NCBI GenBank assembly: GCA_963763325.1
Contig: CAVXOL010000011.1
Coordinates: 62,001 to 126,000 of the forward strand
From: JBBECJ01 sp963763325
GTDB lineage: Bacteria; Chloroflexota; Chloroflexia; Thermomicrobiales; CFX8
Reading direction: 5' to 3'
DNA: 64,000 bases
In this document: positions 8,726-18,288 of the stretch, piece after piece
How positions within the stretch are numbered: the first letter of the stretch is position 1
Layout of the letters: every line of letters starts with the position of its first letter
Notes under the pieces: generated by a model
The model's database searches: none
Told to the model about the DNA's origin: nothing
Seen by the model: the letters and a program-made list of their open reading frames with translations, nothing else
Position numbers and translations under genes: made by a program

Positions 8726-9574
8726 TTATCCTTCGTACCTGGCAACCATATCCGGCAGCAGGTCCAATGCATGGCCGTCAACGGTGCCAGCATCATTGAG
8801 CACGGTCGTCTCAACCTGCGAGTACCAGGTGCCGGATGGCATCATCCCGCAGCCACCCCAGCGACGCATCAGCAAGTTCTGGACGAGCACTTCCTCGCCG
8901 GCGTGCCAGCGTGGGAGCCGCTCCCAGAAAGTGAACCCGCCAGCTTCCAGCAGTTTTTTCCGGTCGTAGAGGATGCACGACGCGATCCAGGCGACCTTGT
9001 AGAGCCACGATTCGCCAGGCGGGACCTGCCGGCTCGCGTGCCACAGGTTCGCGGCGCGATGCAGGTGTAGCCGCTCCCACTCCGGCGAATCCGGTTCGAC
9101 GATCTCAGGACCAACTGGCCCGGTCCATCGTTCCAGGACCTGCTGGTCCGGACGAACATCGTCCCGGTGCGACAGGCCGGACGGGAACGCCCCGACGAAC
9201 GCGCAGCCCTGCTCCTGAAGCACCGCCAGCATCCGCTCGACCACCCACGGCTCCATCAGCACGTCATCGTCCAGGTAGAGGATGGCATCGGCGGTGGCCT
9301 GCCTCAGCAGGAAGTCGCGCTGTTCGGCGATGCCGTGCGTCACCGGGCGGGCATGCCACTCGACCGATCCACCGCGCGCCTCGATCACGCGACGCAGTGT
9401 CAGGACGACCTGCTGGTCGCCGACCGGTGGATCACTCTGGTCAGCGACGATGACTTTCAGGCTGGTCAGCGACTGTGATGCGATCCCACTGAGCGTCATG
9501 ATCAGCGAATCCAGCCGGTTGTAGGTCGGCAGCAGGATATCGATCGATGCTGGTGTTGTTGCGGACGCCACCAT
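8726..9574 (-). CDS. Glycosyltransferase family 2
   Basis: A GT-A fold transferase of 282 residues if started at ATG 9574, which has AGAGGTG just upstream. Family signatures are SIDILLPTYNRLDSL at the N-terminus, the metal-binding AILYLDDDVLMEPW (DDD motif) and ERLPRWHAGEEVLVQNLL, where the ED/EE catalytic region lies. It should add a sugar from a nucleotide donor on the cytoplasmic face. It is the last gene of a four-gene minus-strand run with radical SAM, GT2 and carbamoyltransferase genes, 8 bases after the radical SAM stop. Confidence 0.85.
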   Translation of the reverse strand: MVASATTPASIDILLPTYNRLDSLIMTLSGIASQSLTSLKVIVADQSDPPVGDQQVVLTLRRVIEARGGSVEWHARPVTHGIAEQRDFLLRQATADAILYLDDDVLMEPWVVERMLAVLQEQGCAFVGAFPSGLSHRDDVRPDQQVLERWTGPVGPEIVEPDSPEWERLHLHRAANLWHASRQVPPGESWLYKVAWIASCILYDRKKLLEAGGFTFWERLPRWHAGEEVLVQNLLMRRWGGCGMMPSGTWYSQVETTVLNDAGTVDGHALDLLPDMVARYEG

Positions 9575-9582
9575 CTGCACCT

Positions 9583-10582
9583 CTAAAACGTTCCCGTATA
9601 CAGCGCGCACGAGTGACAGACATCGGGCGGCGTGTCGGAGTCGAGGCGGTCGCGAAACGCGTTGAACCTGGCGCTATTCCAGACTGCCTCAACTCCCGCT
9701 TCGGCCATGTTTCCGAAGTTCAGCCTGTCCGGTGTCGAGATCATGCAACATGGCATCGCGTAGCCTTGGTAAGAAGACATAACCACCGGTCCACGGCCAT
9801 GAGCAGCGCGTCCGGCCAGGCGTGCCAGGTGGGTGCTGGCGTGGGCTGGTCCGCGGCAGGCGCAGTTCGACACCCAGTTCCTGGGCAACCGCGCGTGCGT
9901 TGTCAAAGGCCGCCTCGACGCGTTCCCGCTCCTCGTGGAAGAGCGTCTGCTCATCAACGAACTCGCGCATTGGCCGGTAATGGGCAGGCAGGCTGCTCTC
10001 GCCGAAGTCATGGCACAGGTGCTGGACGAAGAGCCCCTCCATCTCCCACGCGTGGGCAAAGCGGACCAACTCGGACAGTTCGTGCAGGTTCTGGCGCATG
10101 ATGACCATCACCATCCGCACCTTTGGCCCTGTTCCGTAGTTCGCTTTCGCCTCTCGCAACAGGCCGAGGTTGCGGACGACCTTATCGAAGTGCGATCGGA
10201 CTCTAATGCGCTCGTAGGTCGCGGCTGTCGAGCCATCGATTGAGACGTTCAACGTGTCCAGCCCGCAACGCACGAGTCGCTCGGCACGACGTTCGTTGAG
10301 CAGCGTCAGATTTGAGTTGGTCGTGACCCGGATGCCGCGCGACGAGGCGTGCTCAACCATGTCGAAGAAACGTGGGTGCATCATCGGTTCGCCGAGCCCC
10401 TGCAGGTGCAGTTCCTGCAACCCCGTGTACTCGTCAATCAGCCGTTCGAACGTCTCCCACGCCATGAACGCCAGCGGGCCATACGGCGGACCGTCTTGCC
10501 GGAACTGGATCGAGCACATCTGACAGCGCAGGTTGCATTGCCCAACCGGCTCGATCTGCAAATAGGTCGGCAGCGGCATCAT
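9583..10582 (-). CDS. Radical SAM/SPASM domain protein (one frame change)
   Basis: From the probable ATG at 10582 the protein begins MMPLPTYLQIEPVGQ and then has the radical SAM cluster motif CNLRCQMC (Cys16, Cys20, Cys23), which binds a 4Fe-4S cluster and SAM. The core follows (GLQELHLQGLGEPMMHP, RVTTNSNLTLL, LDTLNVSIDGSTAATYERI). Near 9775 the frame changes and the C-terminus continues as SYQGYAMPCCMISTP...FGNMAEAG...VCHSCALYTGTF, a SPASM-type region whose cysteines bind auxiliary clusters. A GGAGG sits about 25 bases before the ATG, so a slightly longer alternative start is possible. Its place between glycosyltransferases suggests modification of a sugar or of a peptide carrier; the substrate is unknown. 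Confidence 0.8.
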
Positions 10583-10637
10583 CGGAATCGCGGTTGCAAT
10601 CCAGCAACCTCCTCTACGGGTGTGACGACACAGCTGG

Positions 10638-11618
10638 TTACAGGAACCAGACGCGATAGCGAACCGCGCCACGCAGCCGCCAGAAGATCGAAAGCGGCGG
10701 GATCAGCGCCGAGGTCACAGCCATCTCGACAACGTGTGACGGGGCGTGCGATGTGCCAGCTAGCCGATCGGCGCAGAAGCGTCCGGTCAGTCCGAGCCAG
10801 CCGAGCAGCCCGCCGAATGCGAGCCGTCGTCGGCCACTCAGGACGCCCCCGATCCAGACGACGAGGGCAGCGAGGATCGCGTAGTAGCGCCACGGCGCGC
10901 CGCTCTGGATCTGCTGCCGATAACGCTCAGGATGGAGCTTGTAGAGCAGTGCGTTGTATTGACTCTTCGACTGCTGCCTGACGCTGATCCCCCAACGGGC
11001 GGGGCGGATCGGATGGACGACGACGGCGTCTGCGGCAGACACGATCGCGCCACCGGCTGCCTCGATCCGAAACTGCAAGTCGCTATCCTCGCGCCATGCC
11101 TTGTCGAACCGCTCGTCGAAGCCGCCCAATGCCTCCAGCCACTCGCGACGACAGAAACAGTTGGCCGTCACGAAGCCAGCCGTCTGCAACAGCGCCGCGT
11201 TCCGTTCGTAGTCGGTTGACACCCCTTCCAGCGGCATCGCCAACCGGCCGGATAGCGCGTCGACACCGGGACCCATTGCCGCCAGACCGGCAGCTAGCCA
11301 GCCGGCGTCCGGCAGGCAGTCGTCATCGGTGAACGCGATGATGCTCCCTCGTGCCGCCTGCCAGCCGCGATTACGTGCGGCGGCTGGCCCATGAGCACCA
11401 CAAACTGGGACATAGCGGATCGCCAGCCCTGCCTCGGCCCAGCTGCGACGCGCCAGGCGTTCGACCTGCGCTCGCGTCTCACAACTGGCCGCGTCGTCAG
11501 CAACGATGACCTCGAACTCGCGTGGGTCAAGCGCCTGCCCGACCAGCGCCGCCAGGCACCCGTCGAGCAGTTCCGGCCGCCGGTAAGTCGGGACGACGAC
11601 CGAGACAGACGGCGTCAC
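10638..11618 (-). CDS. Glycosyltransferase family 2 with C-terminal membrane region
   Basis: The GTG at 11618 overlaps the carbamoyltransferase stop as GTGA, so translation is coupled and the product is 326 residues. VTPSVSVVVPTYRRPELLDG is the GT2 N-terminus; IIAFTDDDCLPDAGWL holds the metal-binding DDD; DERFDKAWREDSDLQFRIEA carries the ED catalytic pair. Hydrophobic stretches after residue 230 (YYAILAALVVWIGGVLSG and following) indicate membrane association. It likely transfers a sugar onto a lipid-linked or surface glycan together with its neighbours. Confidence 0.87.
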   Translation of the reverse strand: MTPSVSVVVPTYRRPELLDGCLAALVGQALDPREFEVIVADDAASCETRAQVERLARRSWAEAGLAIRYVPVCGAHGPAAARNRGWQAARGSIIAFTDDDCLPDAGWLAAGLAAMGPGVDALSGRLAMPLEGVSTDYERNAALLQTAGFVTANCFCRREWLEALGGFDERFDKAWREDSDLQFRIEAAGGAIVSAADAVVVHPIRPARWGISVRQQSKSQYNALLYKLHPERYRQQIQSGAPWRYYAILAALVVWIGGVLSGRRRLAFGGLLGWLGLTGRFCADRLAGTSHAPSHVVEMAVTSALIPPLSIFWRLRGAVRYRVWFL

Positions 11619-13352
11619 GCCCGTTGCTCCGGTTTCTCCAGCAGGAACGAGCCGATCGCTAGCGCGTCGAGCGGTGAGGTCCAGAAGCACTCGACCGCGT
11701 CACGCGGCGTGCAGACGACCGGCTCCCCTCGCGTGTTGAAGCTCGTGTTGACCAGAACAGGTACCCCAGTCCGCCTGTGAAACGCCGCCACCAGATCATG
11801 GTAAAGCGGGTGCTGCTCACGGCGGATCGTCTGAATCCGCGCCGTGCCGTCGACGTGCCGGACGGCTGGAATCTGCTCGGCCCGCTCCGGCAGGACATCG
11901 TAGACGAACAGCATGAACGGCGATTCGTGGGCGTCGCGGAACCAGCTCGTCGCCTCGGCTTCGAGGACGACTGGGGCCACCGGTCGGAAATCTTCACGGT
12001 CCTTGATCTCGTTGAGTCGGGCCTGCATCCCGGTGCTGACTGGCGAGGCGAGGATCGAGCGTGCGCCGAGCGCGCGTGGCCCGAACTCCATCCGCCCCTG
12101 AAACCAGCCGATCACCCGGTCTTCAGCCAGAATCCCGGCGACTTCTTCGGCAACGTCGTTCAGCTTGCGATACGGCACCTTCGTCCAGCGCAGGAACTCC
12201 TCGATCTCGGCATCGTTATAGTCCGGGCCCGAGAAACGCGTGCGTCATCTCCCAGTCGCGCCGCTGGCTGTTGCGCTCCTTGATGTCGACCAGCAACGCC
12301 GCGCCAAGCGCCGTCCCGGCGTCGCCGGCAGCAGGCTGGACCCAGATCCGCTCGAACGGGCCGCGTTCCAGCAACCTTGCGTTCATGACACAGTTGAGGG
12401 CAACCCCTCCAGCCAGGCACAGGTCGTCGGAGCCACTGGCCTCGTGCAGCCAGTTAGCAATCTCCAGGACCGTTTCTTCCAGCAACCACCTGTAGCGAGT
12501 GCGCGATGTCATAGTGCCGCTGCTCGGTCGGCCCGCCACGCTCGCGCGCCGGGCCAAACAGCACAGACAGGTCATGCGGGGCGATCTCATAATTGCCGAC
12601 GCTCACCCAGCCGGACGATCTCACGGAACTCCTCGCAGGTAGGCAGGTGCACCGAACGAGGCAAGCGCCATGACCTTGTACTCGTCTGACGAGGGCAGGA
12701 AGCCGAGATAGGCGGTGACCTCCTCGTACAACAGCCCGAGCGAGTGCGGGAAGTCAACCTGGCCGATCCGCTTGATGCGATTGCCGGTCCCGATCCCGTA
12801 GGAGGTCGTCGCCCGTTCGCCGCGCCCGTCGAGTGTCATGACGGCCGCGCGTTCAAACGGCGACGCAATGAACGCGCTGGCGGCATGCGCGTCGTGATGT
12901 TCGACGAAGTGCCAGCGGTACGGTCCGCCGGTGTGGACGCCTCTGAACCGCTTACTCAGGTGGTGCGGCGCACCGCCTACCAGGTGTCGCGGAGCGTTGA
13001 CGATCGAGGCCAGAAAGAGCGGGTCCCAGGCCGATTCCCACTCGTCAGGTGTCGGGTGTGCACTCGGTTCGAGCGGCAACTGGATCATCTCGCGCCCAGC
13101 GTGATGTCCGAGCATCAGCCGTGGATCGAATGAATAGGCGACGTGGTCGACATCGCGCAGGTTGATTCCGGCGGCCCGCAAGCAATAGTCGATCGCGTGA
13201 AAGGGCAGTTCCCAGGTCGAGAACGGCACAGGACGCTTGCCGTGCTTGATATGCGTGAAGCGTTCTTCCTCGGCGGCGGCAACCACCTGGCCGTCGTGGA
13301 CCAGACAGGCAGCCGGATCGTGGAATGCGGCATTAATTCCGAGCGTATACAT
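11615..13352 (-). pseudogene. NodU/CmcH-type carbamoyltransferase, split by several frame changes
   Basis: The ATG at 13352 starts MYTLGINAAFHDPAACLVHD, the ASKHA-like N-terminus of O-carbamoyltransferases. HFVEHHDAHAASAFIASPFE supplies the conserved metal-binding histidines. The protein continues in other frames: YEIAPHDLSVLFGPARERGG, then DDLCLAGGVALNCVMNARLL, then VIGWFQGRMEFGPRALGARS and VPVLVNTSFNTRGEPVV, all hallmark segments of the family. At least four frame changes occur between about 12630 and 12180. Carbamoyltransferases put carbamoyl groups from carbamoyl phosphate on sugars or antibiotics; here a glycan is the likely target. All catalytic blocks are preserved, so indel errors are plausible and the gene may be functional in the organism. 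Confidence 0.75.
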
Positions 13353-13374
13353 GTTTGCGCCGTCCTGTGGCTAA

Positions 13375-13584
13375 TCACGTTTCGTGTCGGACCGGTTGGG
13401 CCATCACCAGCCCAACGGCTGCTCCGTAGCCCACATCGTACGGCGCACATGGCATCGCTCCATCATGCACCTGCACGAAAACGACCCGCTGGTCAACCGG
13501 CAGGGTGTGCAAGCGCACAGCGGCCCGGCTGCTCGATCCCGCTGCAACGATCGGCACGGAACTTGCAAAATAACCGCCGTTCAC
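13375..13584 (-). CDS. Possible small protein of unknown function
   Basis: A 69-codon frame on the minus strand starts with GTG at 13584 (VNGGYFASSVPIVAAGSSS) and ends 23 bases before the carbamoyltransferase start. It has a mildly hydrophobic, alanine/valine-rich composition and no recognised family. No good ribosome-binding site is seen. It is the only plausible gene in the 319-base gap 13353-13671; the rest of that gap shows nothing beyond a presumed promoter for the plus-strand gene at 13672. Confidence 0.3.
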   Translation of the reverse strand: MNGGYFASSVPIVAAGSSSRAAVRLHTLPVDQRVVFVQVHDGAMPCAPYDVGYGAAVGLVMAQPVRHET

Positions 13585-13671
13585 GCCGACTTCACGTCCG
13601 GATGTACAAACGACAAACGTACATCAGTCCCGACCGGGGCCAGATAGATATACATCGATCCAGGAGACCCT

Positions 13672-14007
13672 ATGACGAATCCAGCAGAGCGTCGTCACGA
13701 GCATGACCAAACCCCACGCAAGACCGATGGTGGTCGGCCAGTAACCGAGGAAAAACGTCGCGCCATCGATCCGACGCAGCAGGTTTATGGCGCGTATGAC
13801 AATGCGGAAGAAGCGATTCGCACGTCCGACCCAACGAGAACAGGCGGAGCCAGCCTGTTCGAGATCCAGGGTGATGGCGATGTGGAGTCTTCGGATACTG
13901 TCCAGAAGCAACCGCATAACGACGGTATCGGGCCGTTCTCAACCCCGGTCATTCTCATCGTTGCGGCGCTCGTGATCTTTGTCGCGCTCATCGTCACATT
14001 CGGCTAG
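13672..14007 (+). CDS. Small C-terminally membrane-anchored protein, unknown
   Basis: A 111-residue product with AGGAGA five bases before ATG 13672. The first 85 residues are charged and hydrophilic (MTNPAERRHEHDQTPRKTDG). The C-terminus has one helix, PVILIVAALVIFVALIVTF, ending at the last residue, the layout of a tail-anchored protein. No family was recognised. It sits between the divergent carbamoyltransferase run and the CdaR-like regulator. Confidence 0.65.
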   Translation: MTNPAERRHEHDQTPRKTDGGRPVTEEKRRAIDPTQQVYGAYDNAEEAIRTSDPTRTGGASLFEIQGDGDVESSDTVQKQPHNDGIGPFSTPVILIVAALVIFVALIVTFG

Positions 14008-14085
14008 CCTGCACGACGCGCAACCGACGACTCAGTTCACCAGGGGCCACAAGACTGAATAGCCACTGAAGGGTCGAGGCGCTGC

Positions 14086-15280
14086 ATGAATGCAACGCAT
14101 GGGCAGTTTGAGCATGTCGCTCAAGTTGTAACTCAGCGCGCGGCAGCGGTGCTGTCTGCGCAAGTATCGGTGACCGACCGCGACGGCGTCGTCATCGCCA
14201 GTTCACAGCGCCGCTCGGTCGGGAGCCGAATGGGTAACGGTTTCAGCAACGGTGGATCAGAGACACTACGGGTGCCGATTCAATTCGATTCGCAGGCTGG
14301 CGAAGTCGTCATCACCCGCCACCCGGATGGCGAGTCGATCTCGCCACGGCTGGTCCGGGCGCTGGTCGATCTCGTCATCAACGAGGCATCCATCGTCGCC
14401 CGGTTGCCGAACACATACGAATTGAAGAACAAGTTCATTCATGACCTGCTGCGTGGCTCATTCGCTGACGAGGCCGACATAGAGCGCGAGGGCAATGTCC
14501 TCGGGATGGACTTCTCGCCCCCGCGAGCCGTCGTCCTGATCGATGCGTCCAGCTACATCCTCGGCTCCGCCACTGCTGATGGCGTTGATTGGATGCAGCC
14601 AGCATCCGACGCCGGGCGCAGTTCGTCATCAACAGCATCGTCGGATTCTTCGACCTGCCCGAACGACGCCATCTGTGGCTACATCGGTCACGGAGAGGTC
14701 GCGATTCTGAAGGCCAGCACCACTCGTGACCTGCACGCCTGGGCAGACGGCGAAACGGGGCGAGAGCGGTCGGTATCCTGGGCCAACCTCGACGCGCTCA
14801 AACGGGCAGCTATGGCGTTGCTGGTCCGGCTGCGCCGGGATACCCAGGAGTCTGTCAGTATTGGCATCGGCCGCTACCATCCTGGAATTCGCGGCCTTAG
14901 CCAGTCGTACCGCGATGCCGGCCTCGCGCTGTCGCTGGGAAAACGGCTCCACGGCGACAAGCGCGTCCACTGTCTGGACAGCCTCGGCATCTCCGCATTC
15001 GTAGGCGTCGACGACGAGCGCAGAAGAGGTCGAGTTGGCCTGCCATTTGCTCTCGCCGCTCGACCGCGAGCCGGAGCTGTTGCGAACCGTCGAGGCTTAT
15101 TTCGAGCAGGACTGCTGCCCCTCGGCCACAGCCCGGCGGCTCGCGATCCATCGCAACACGCTCGCTTACCGTCTTGAAAAGGTCGCGACGATCACCGGTC
15201 TCGACCCGCGCCGCTTTGACGATTCGGTCCAACTGCGTGTGGCGATGCTCCTGCGCTCCTTCGCCGCGACCGACGACTGA
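14086..15280 (+). CDS. CdaR/PucR-type transcriptional regulator (frame changes present)
   Basis: The N-terminal half matches the sugar-diacid recognition domain of CdaR (QVVTQRAAAVLSAQVSVTDRDGVVIASS and GEVVITRHPDGESISPRLV). The frame moves twice close together near 14610 and 14660 (RRAQFVINSIVGFFDLPE is in another frame, NDAICGYIGHGEVAILKAS in the first), so the errors cancel. Near 15025 a third change leads to the C-terminal PucR-type helix-turn-helix: LLRTVEAYFEQDCCPSATAR followed by RLAIHRNTLAYRLEKVATITG, stopping at 15280. Full length is about 398 residues. Such regulators sense sugar acids and activate sugar genes. Position between the two halves of the glycan island suggests it controls them. 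Confidence 0.78.
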
Positions 15281-15451
15281 TCGGGCAGTTGCACAGAAGC
15301 GCGACAGACTCCTCTGCCGCGCTCGTGCAACTGCCTAATGTCTGCCTCCTCTTCCACCACTATCCTCACGATCCGATTGAGTGATGCGGCCTAACCGCAC
15401 CAGCCATTGGACTGCCTGTCGTTTGACGTAACCAGCGAGAGCGGAGCGAGG

Positions 15452-16116
15452 ATGGATCTGGAAGGCGTCGGCGTTGTGGATTCCGTCGTTCCCACCGTTA
15501 TGGATGGTTCCTCAACCTACGCGCTAACGGTCAGAACGGCGCTGGCCAAGCGCCGGTCGGCCCTGGACGCCGGCCTGCGCCAACTGGCTGGTCGCGGTGA
15601 TGCGCTGTCAGCCATTGCCTGCGCGTTGGTCGAGTCGTTGCATGCCGGGGGGAAAGTCCTGGTCGCCGGTAACGGCGGCAGTGCAGCCGAGGCCCAGCAC
15701 TTCGCCGCCGAACTCGTCGGACGCTTCAAGTGCGACCGGCGTCCGTATGCCGCGCTGGCCCTGACCGTCGATTCCTCAGTCCTGACGGCCGTTGGCAACG
15801 ACTACGGCTTCGCAGATGTCTTCGCCCGTCAGGTGCTTGCGTTCGGTCGGCCCGGTGATTTGCTGCTCGCCTATAGCACGAGCGGCAATTCCGAGAACCT
15901 CCTGCGAGCCGCCGTTGCTGCCCGGCGCTGTGGCATGACGGTCGCTGCCGTTACCGGCGATCTTCCGAACCCACTCGAACGGCTCGCCGACGGGCCTTGC
16001 GCATTCCCTCGACCGACACGCCGGTCATTCAGGAACTGCAGATGGTAACAACTCACATCCTCTGCGAGATCGCCGAGCGCGAGCTGATGCGCTTCGAGCG
16101 GGAGGTGGATGCATGA
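15452..16116 (+). CDS. gmhA: Phosphoheptose isomerase (SIS domain), one frame change near the end
   Basis: GmhA converts sedoheptulose 7-phosphate to D-glycero-D-manno-heptose 7-phosphate. The SIS fold is clear: KVLVAGNGGSAAEAQHFAAE, ALTVDSSVLTAVGNDYGF, LLLAYSTSGNSENLLRAAVA. The frame changes near 15990 and resumes as TPVIQELQMVTTHILCEIAE, the expected GmhA C-terminus with the active-site Gln and His, to a stop at 16114-16116 that overlaps the gmhB ATG. ATG 15452 has GCGGAG upstream; a later ATG is also possible. It is the first gene of a gmhA-gmhB-hldE operon. Confidence 0.85.
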
Positions 16117-16799
16117 GCAATCCTTCAGGACGCAACCGCGCACTCTTCATCGACCGGGACGGCACGCTCGTCCACGCTCGCCATTACCCGTCGCGACCAG
16201 AAGACCTGATTCTCTACGACGGCATCGCCGACCGCTTGCGCGACCTCCAGCAGGCCGGCTACCTGCTGGTGGTTATCACCAACCAATCCGGCATCGCGCG
16301 TGGATACTTCACTGAAGACGACCTCGCCCGGATGCACGACCACCTGCGCCACGAGCTTTCGATGCACGGTGTCTCGATCGACGCGATCTACTTCTGCCCA
16401 CACCACGTTGACGGCAGCATTCAGCACCTCGCGATCGACTGCGACTGCCGCAAGCCCCAACCGGGCATGCTGCTGCAGGCTGCCGCCGACCTGTCGATTG
16501 ATCTCAGTCGCTCCTGGTTCATCGGCGACATCCTCGACGACGTCGAAGCCGGCAACCGCGCCGGATGCCGCACCATCCTGGTTGACATCGGTAGCGAGCC
16601 GCCGCCACCCAACCGGCTCCGAACGCCTGACTACGTCGCGTCAACAGCCACGAACGCCGTCTCAATCGTCGCTGCCAGCGACGGCATCGGCCCACCGGTC
16701 GACCTGGACTACCGCCCGCCAACCTGGCGCAGCGACGGCCAGCTCATCGGCAGCCTGCGTGCCCTGCGTAACCTGGAGCTACTCGATGCCGGCAACTGA
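16113..16799 (+). CDS. gmhB: D-glycero-D-manno-heptose 1,7-bisphosphate 7-phosphatase
   Basis: A HAD-family phosphatase of 228 residues. The catalytic aspartates are in ALFIDRDGTLV (Asp14, Asp16). The motif VVITNQSGIARGYFTEDDL is typical of the GmhB/HisB-N group, and the structural zinc ligands are in FCPHHVDG and DCDCRKPQPGML, followed by SWFIGDILDDVEAGNRAG. It removes the 7-phosphate from the heptose bisphosphate made by the HldE kinase. The start ATG overlaps the gmhA stop (ATGA) and the end overlaps hldE, so the three are one translationally coupled unit. Confidence 0.9.
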   Translation: MSNPSGRNRALFIDRDGTLVHARHYPSRPEDLILYDGIADRLRDLQQAGYLLVVITNQSGIARGYFTEDDLARMHDHLRHELSMHGVSIDAIYFCPHHVDGSIQHLAIDCDCRKPQPGMLLQAAADLSIDLSRSWFIGDILDDVEAGNRAGCRTILVDIGSEPPPPNRLRTPDYVASTATNAVSIVAASDGIGPPVDLDYRPPTWRSDGQLIGSLRALRNLELLDAGN

Positions 16800-18288
16800 A
16801 CTTGTCCGCCGATTCCGCGGGTTGCGCGCGCTCGTCATCGGTGACGCCATGCTCGACTCCTACATCGAGGGCTCAGCCGATCGCTTGTGCAGCGAGGGGC
16901 CGGTGCCTGTCGTCAGCACCCGCGCCGAGCGACGCGTGCCGGGCGGCGCTGCCAACACAGCCGCCAACCTCCGCGCACTCGGCGCCGAGGTCGCCTTCAC
17001 CGCGATCATTGGCCGCGATCATGCCGGCGCACTGCTGCGGTCCGCGCTCCGTGAGGCTGGCGTTCCCGACCGCTGGCTCGTCGAAGATTCCTCCGTCACG
17101 ACCCTCCAGAAGCAGCGGATCATCGCGGACGGTCAGTACGTCGTCCGTGTCGACGACGGCGAGACGCGGCGGGCATCGGGCCAAGCGCGCCGCCTCCTGC
17201 TCGCATCGCTGGAAGATGGGTTCGCCACCGCTGATCTCGTGGTCGTCTCTGACTACACTTACGGCGTCTGCTTCGATGAGCTCATCGCCCGGCTCCGCGA
17301 GTTGCGACAAACCCGACCGATCCCACTCATCGTCGACTCAAAGCAACTCCAGCGCTTCGCGCATACTGGCGCGACAGTCGTCACACCGAACCACCTTGAG
17401 GCGCGCTCGATCGTCGCCGGTGGCCCGGTTAGCCGTCTTGAGCCAACCGTCGTCGCGGATGTCGAACGAACTGGCAGACGGCTGTTGGAGATGATGGACG
17501 CCGCCTACATCGCCGTGACGATCGCGTCGGATGGCGTTGTCCTGCTCGGCCGCGACGGGAGCGCCGTCCACCTGCCTGCCAATCCAGTTGCAAGGCCAGC
17601 GGACGTCGGCGCCGGTGACTCGTTCGCCTCGGCGCTGGCGTTGGCGCTCGCCGCCGGAGCCGACTGCCGTACCGCAGCCCAGATCGGCATCGACGCAGCC
17701 GGGATCGCCGTCAGCAAGGCACGCACGTCGGTCGTCCAGCATCAGGAACTGCTGCAACGCGTCAGCCTGCGTGACCTCGCCGGTCAGGGCTTCGGAGAAG
17801 GTGTGGCGACGCTCGCGTCGCTGCTGTTGTCGGAGAAGCTGGCTGGGAAGCGCATCATCTTCACCAACGGCGTCTTTGACATTCTCCACGCCGGCCACGT
17901 CGAGTTCCTGCGTGAGGCGAAAGAACTCGGCGACATCCTCGTCGTTGGCGTTAACTCGGACAACAGCGCGCGGCGGCTGAAGGGCAAGAGTCGCCCGATC
18001 AATGCCGAACGCGACCGGCTGGCGTTGATCCAGGCGCTCGGCCCGGTCGATCATGCCATCCTATTCGACGAATCCGACCCGACCGCCCTCATCCGCGCCC
18101 TGCGGCCCGACATCCACGCCAAGGGCGGCGACTACGCCGATGTCACCCTCCCCGAGGAGCAGGTCGTCCACGAGACCGGCGGCCAGGTCGTCATCGTGCC
18201 GCTAGCCGGCACCCAATCGACGACCGCCATGATCGACCGCATCCTGGCGCTCGCCAGCGCCGACGGGATCGAGGCGATCCATGACTGA
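16786..18288 (+). CDS. hldE: Bifunctional heptose 7-phosphate kinase / heptose 1-phosphate adenylyltransferase
   Basis: A 500-residue protein with the usual HldE order. The N-terminal ribokinase-type domain (about 1-330) has VPGGAANTAANLRALGAEVAF near the N-terminus and the kinase signature ARPADVGAGDSFASALALAL with its catalytic Asp. The C-terminal cytidylyltransferase-like domain (from about 350) has FTNGVFDILHAGHVEFLREA with the HxGH nucleotide-binding motif and the late STTAMIDRIL. It makes heptose 1,7-bisphosphate and then ADP-heptose from heptose 1-phosphate. ATG 16786 lies inside the gmhB 3' end. With GmhA and GmhB this completes a route to ADP-D-glycero-beta-D-manno-heptose. Confidence 0.93.
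   Translation: MPATELVRRFRGLRALVIGDAMLDSYIEGSADRLCSEGPVPVVSTRAERRVPGGAANTAANLRALGAEVAFTAIIGRDHAGALLRSALREAGVPDRWLVEDSSVTTLQKQRIIADGQYVVRVDDGETRRASGQARRLLLASLEDGFATADLVVVSDYTYGVCFDELIARLRELRQTRPIPLIVDSKQLQRFAHTGATVVTPNHLEARSIVAGGPVSRLEPTVVADVERTGRRLLEMMDAAYIAVTIASDGVVLLGRDGSAVHLPANPVARPADVGAGDSFASALALALAAGADCRTAAQIGIDAAGIAVSKARTSVVQHQELLQRVSLRDLAGQGFGEGVATLASLLLSEKLAGKRIIFTNGVFDILHAGHVEFLREAKELGDILVVGVNSDNSARRLKGKSRPINAERDRLALIQALGPVDHAILFDESDPTALIRALRPDIHAKGGDYADVTLPEEQVVHETGGQVVIVPLAGTQSTTAMIDRILALASADGIEAIHD

Noticed and set aside
12600..12640. The in-frame TGA in the carbamoyltransferase as a possible selenocysteine codon
   Set aside because: Conserved protein sequence resumes in a different frame just after it, so a frame change explains the stop better; no Cys is expected at that position.
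13624..13942. Minus-strand frames opposite the small tail-anchored protein
   Set aside because: The plus-strand gene has a good ribosome-binding site and a clear membrane helix; the opposite frames lack both.
17338..18054. A 238-codon minus-strand frame inside hldE
   Set aside because: hldE is complete and conserved on the plus strand; the antisense frame has no signature or ribosome-binding site.
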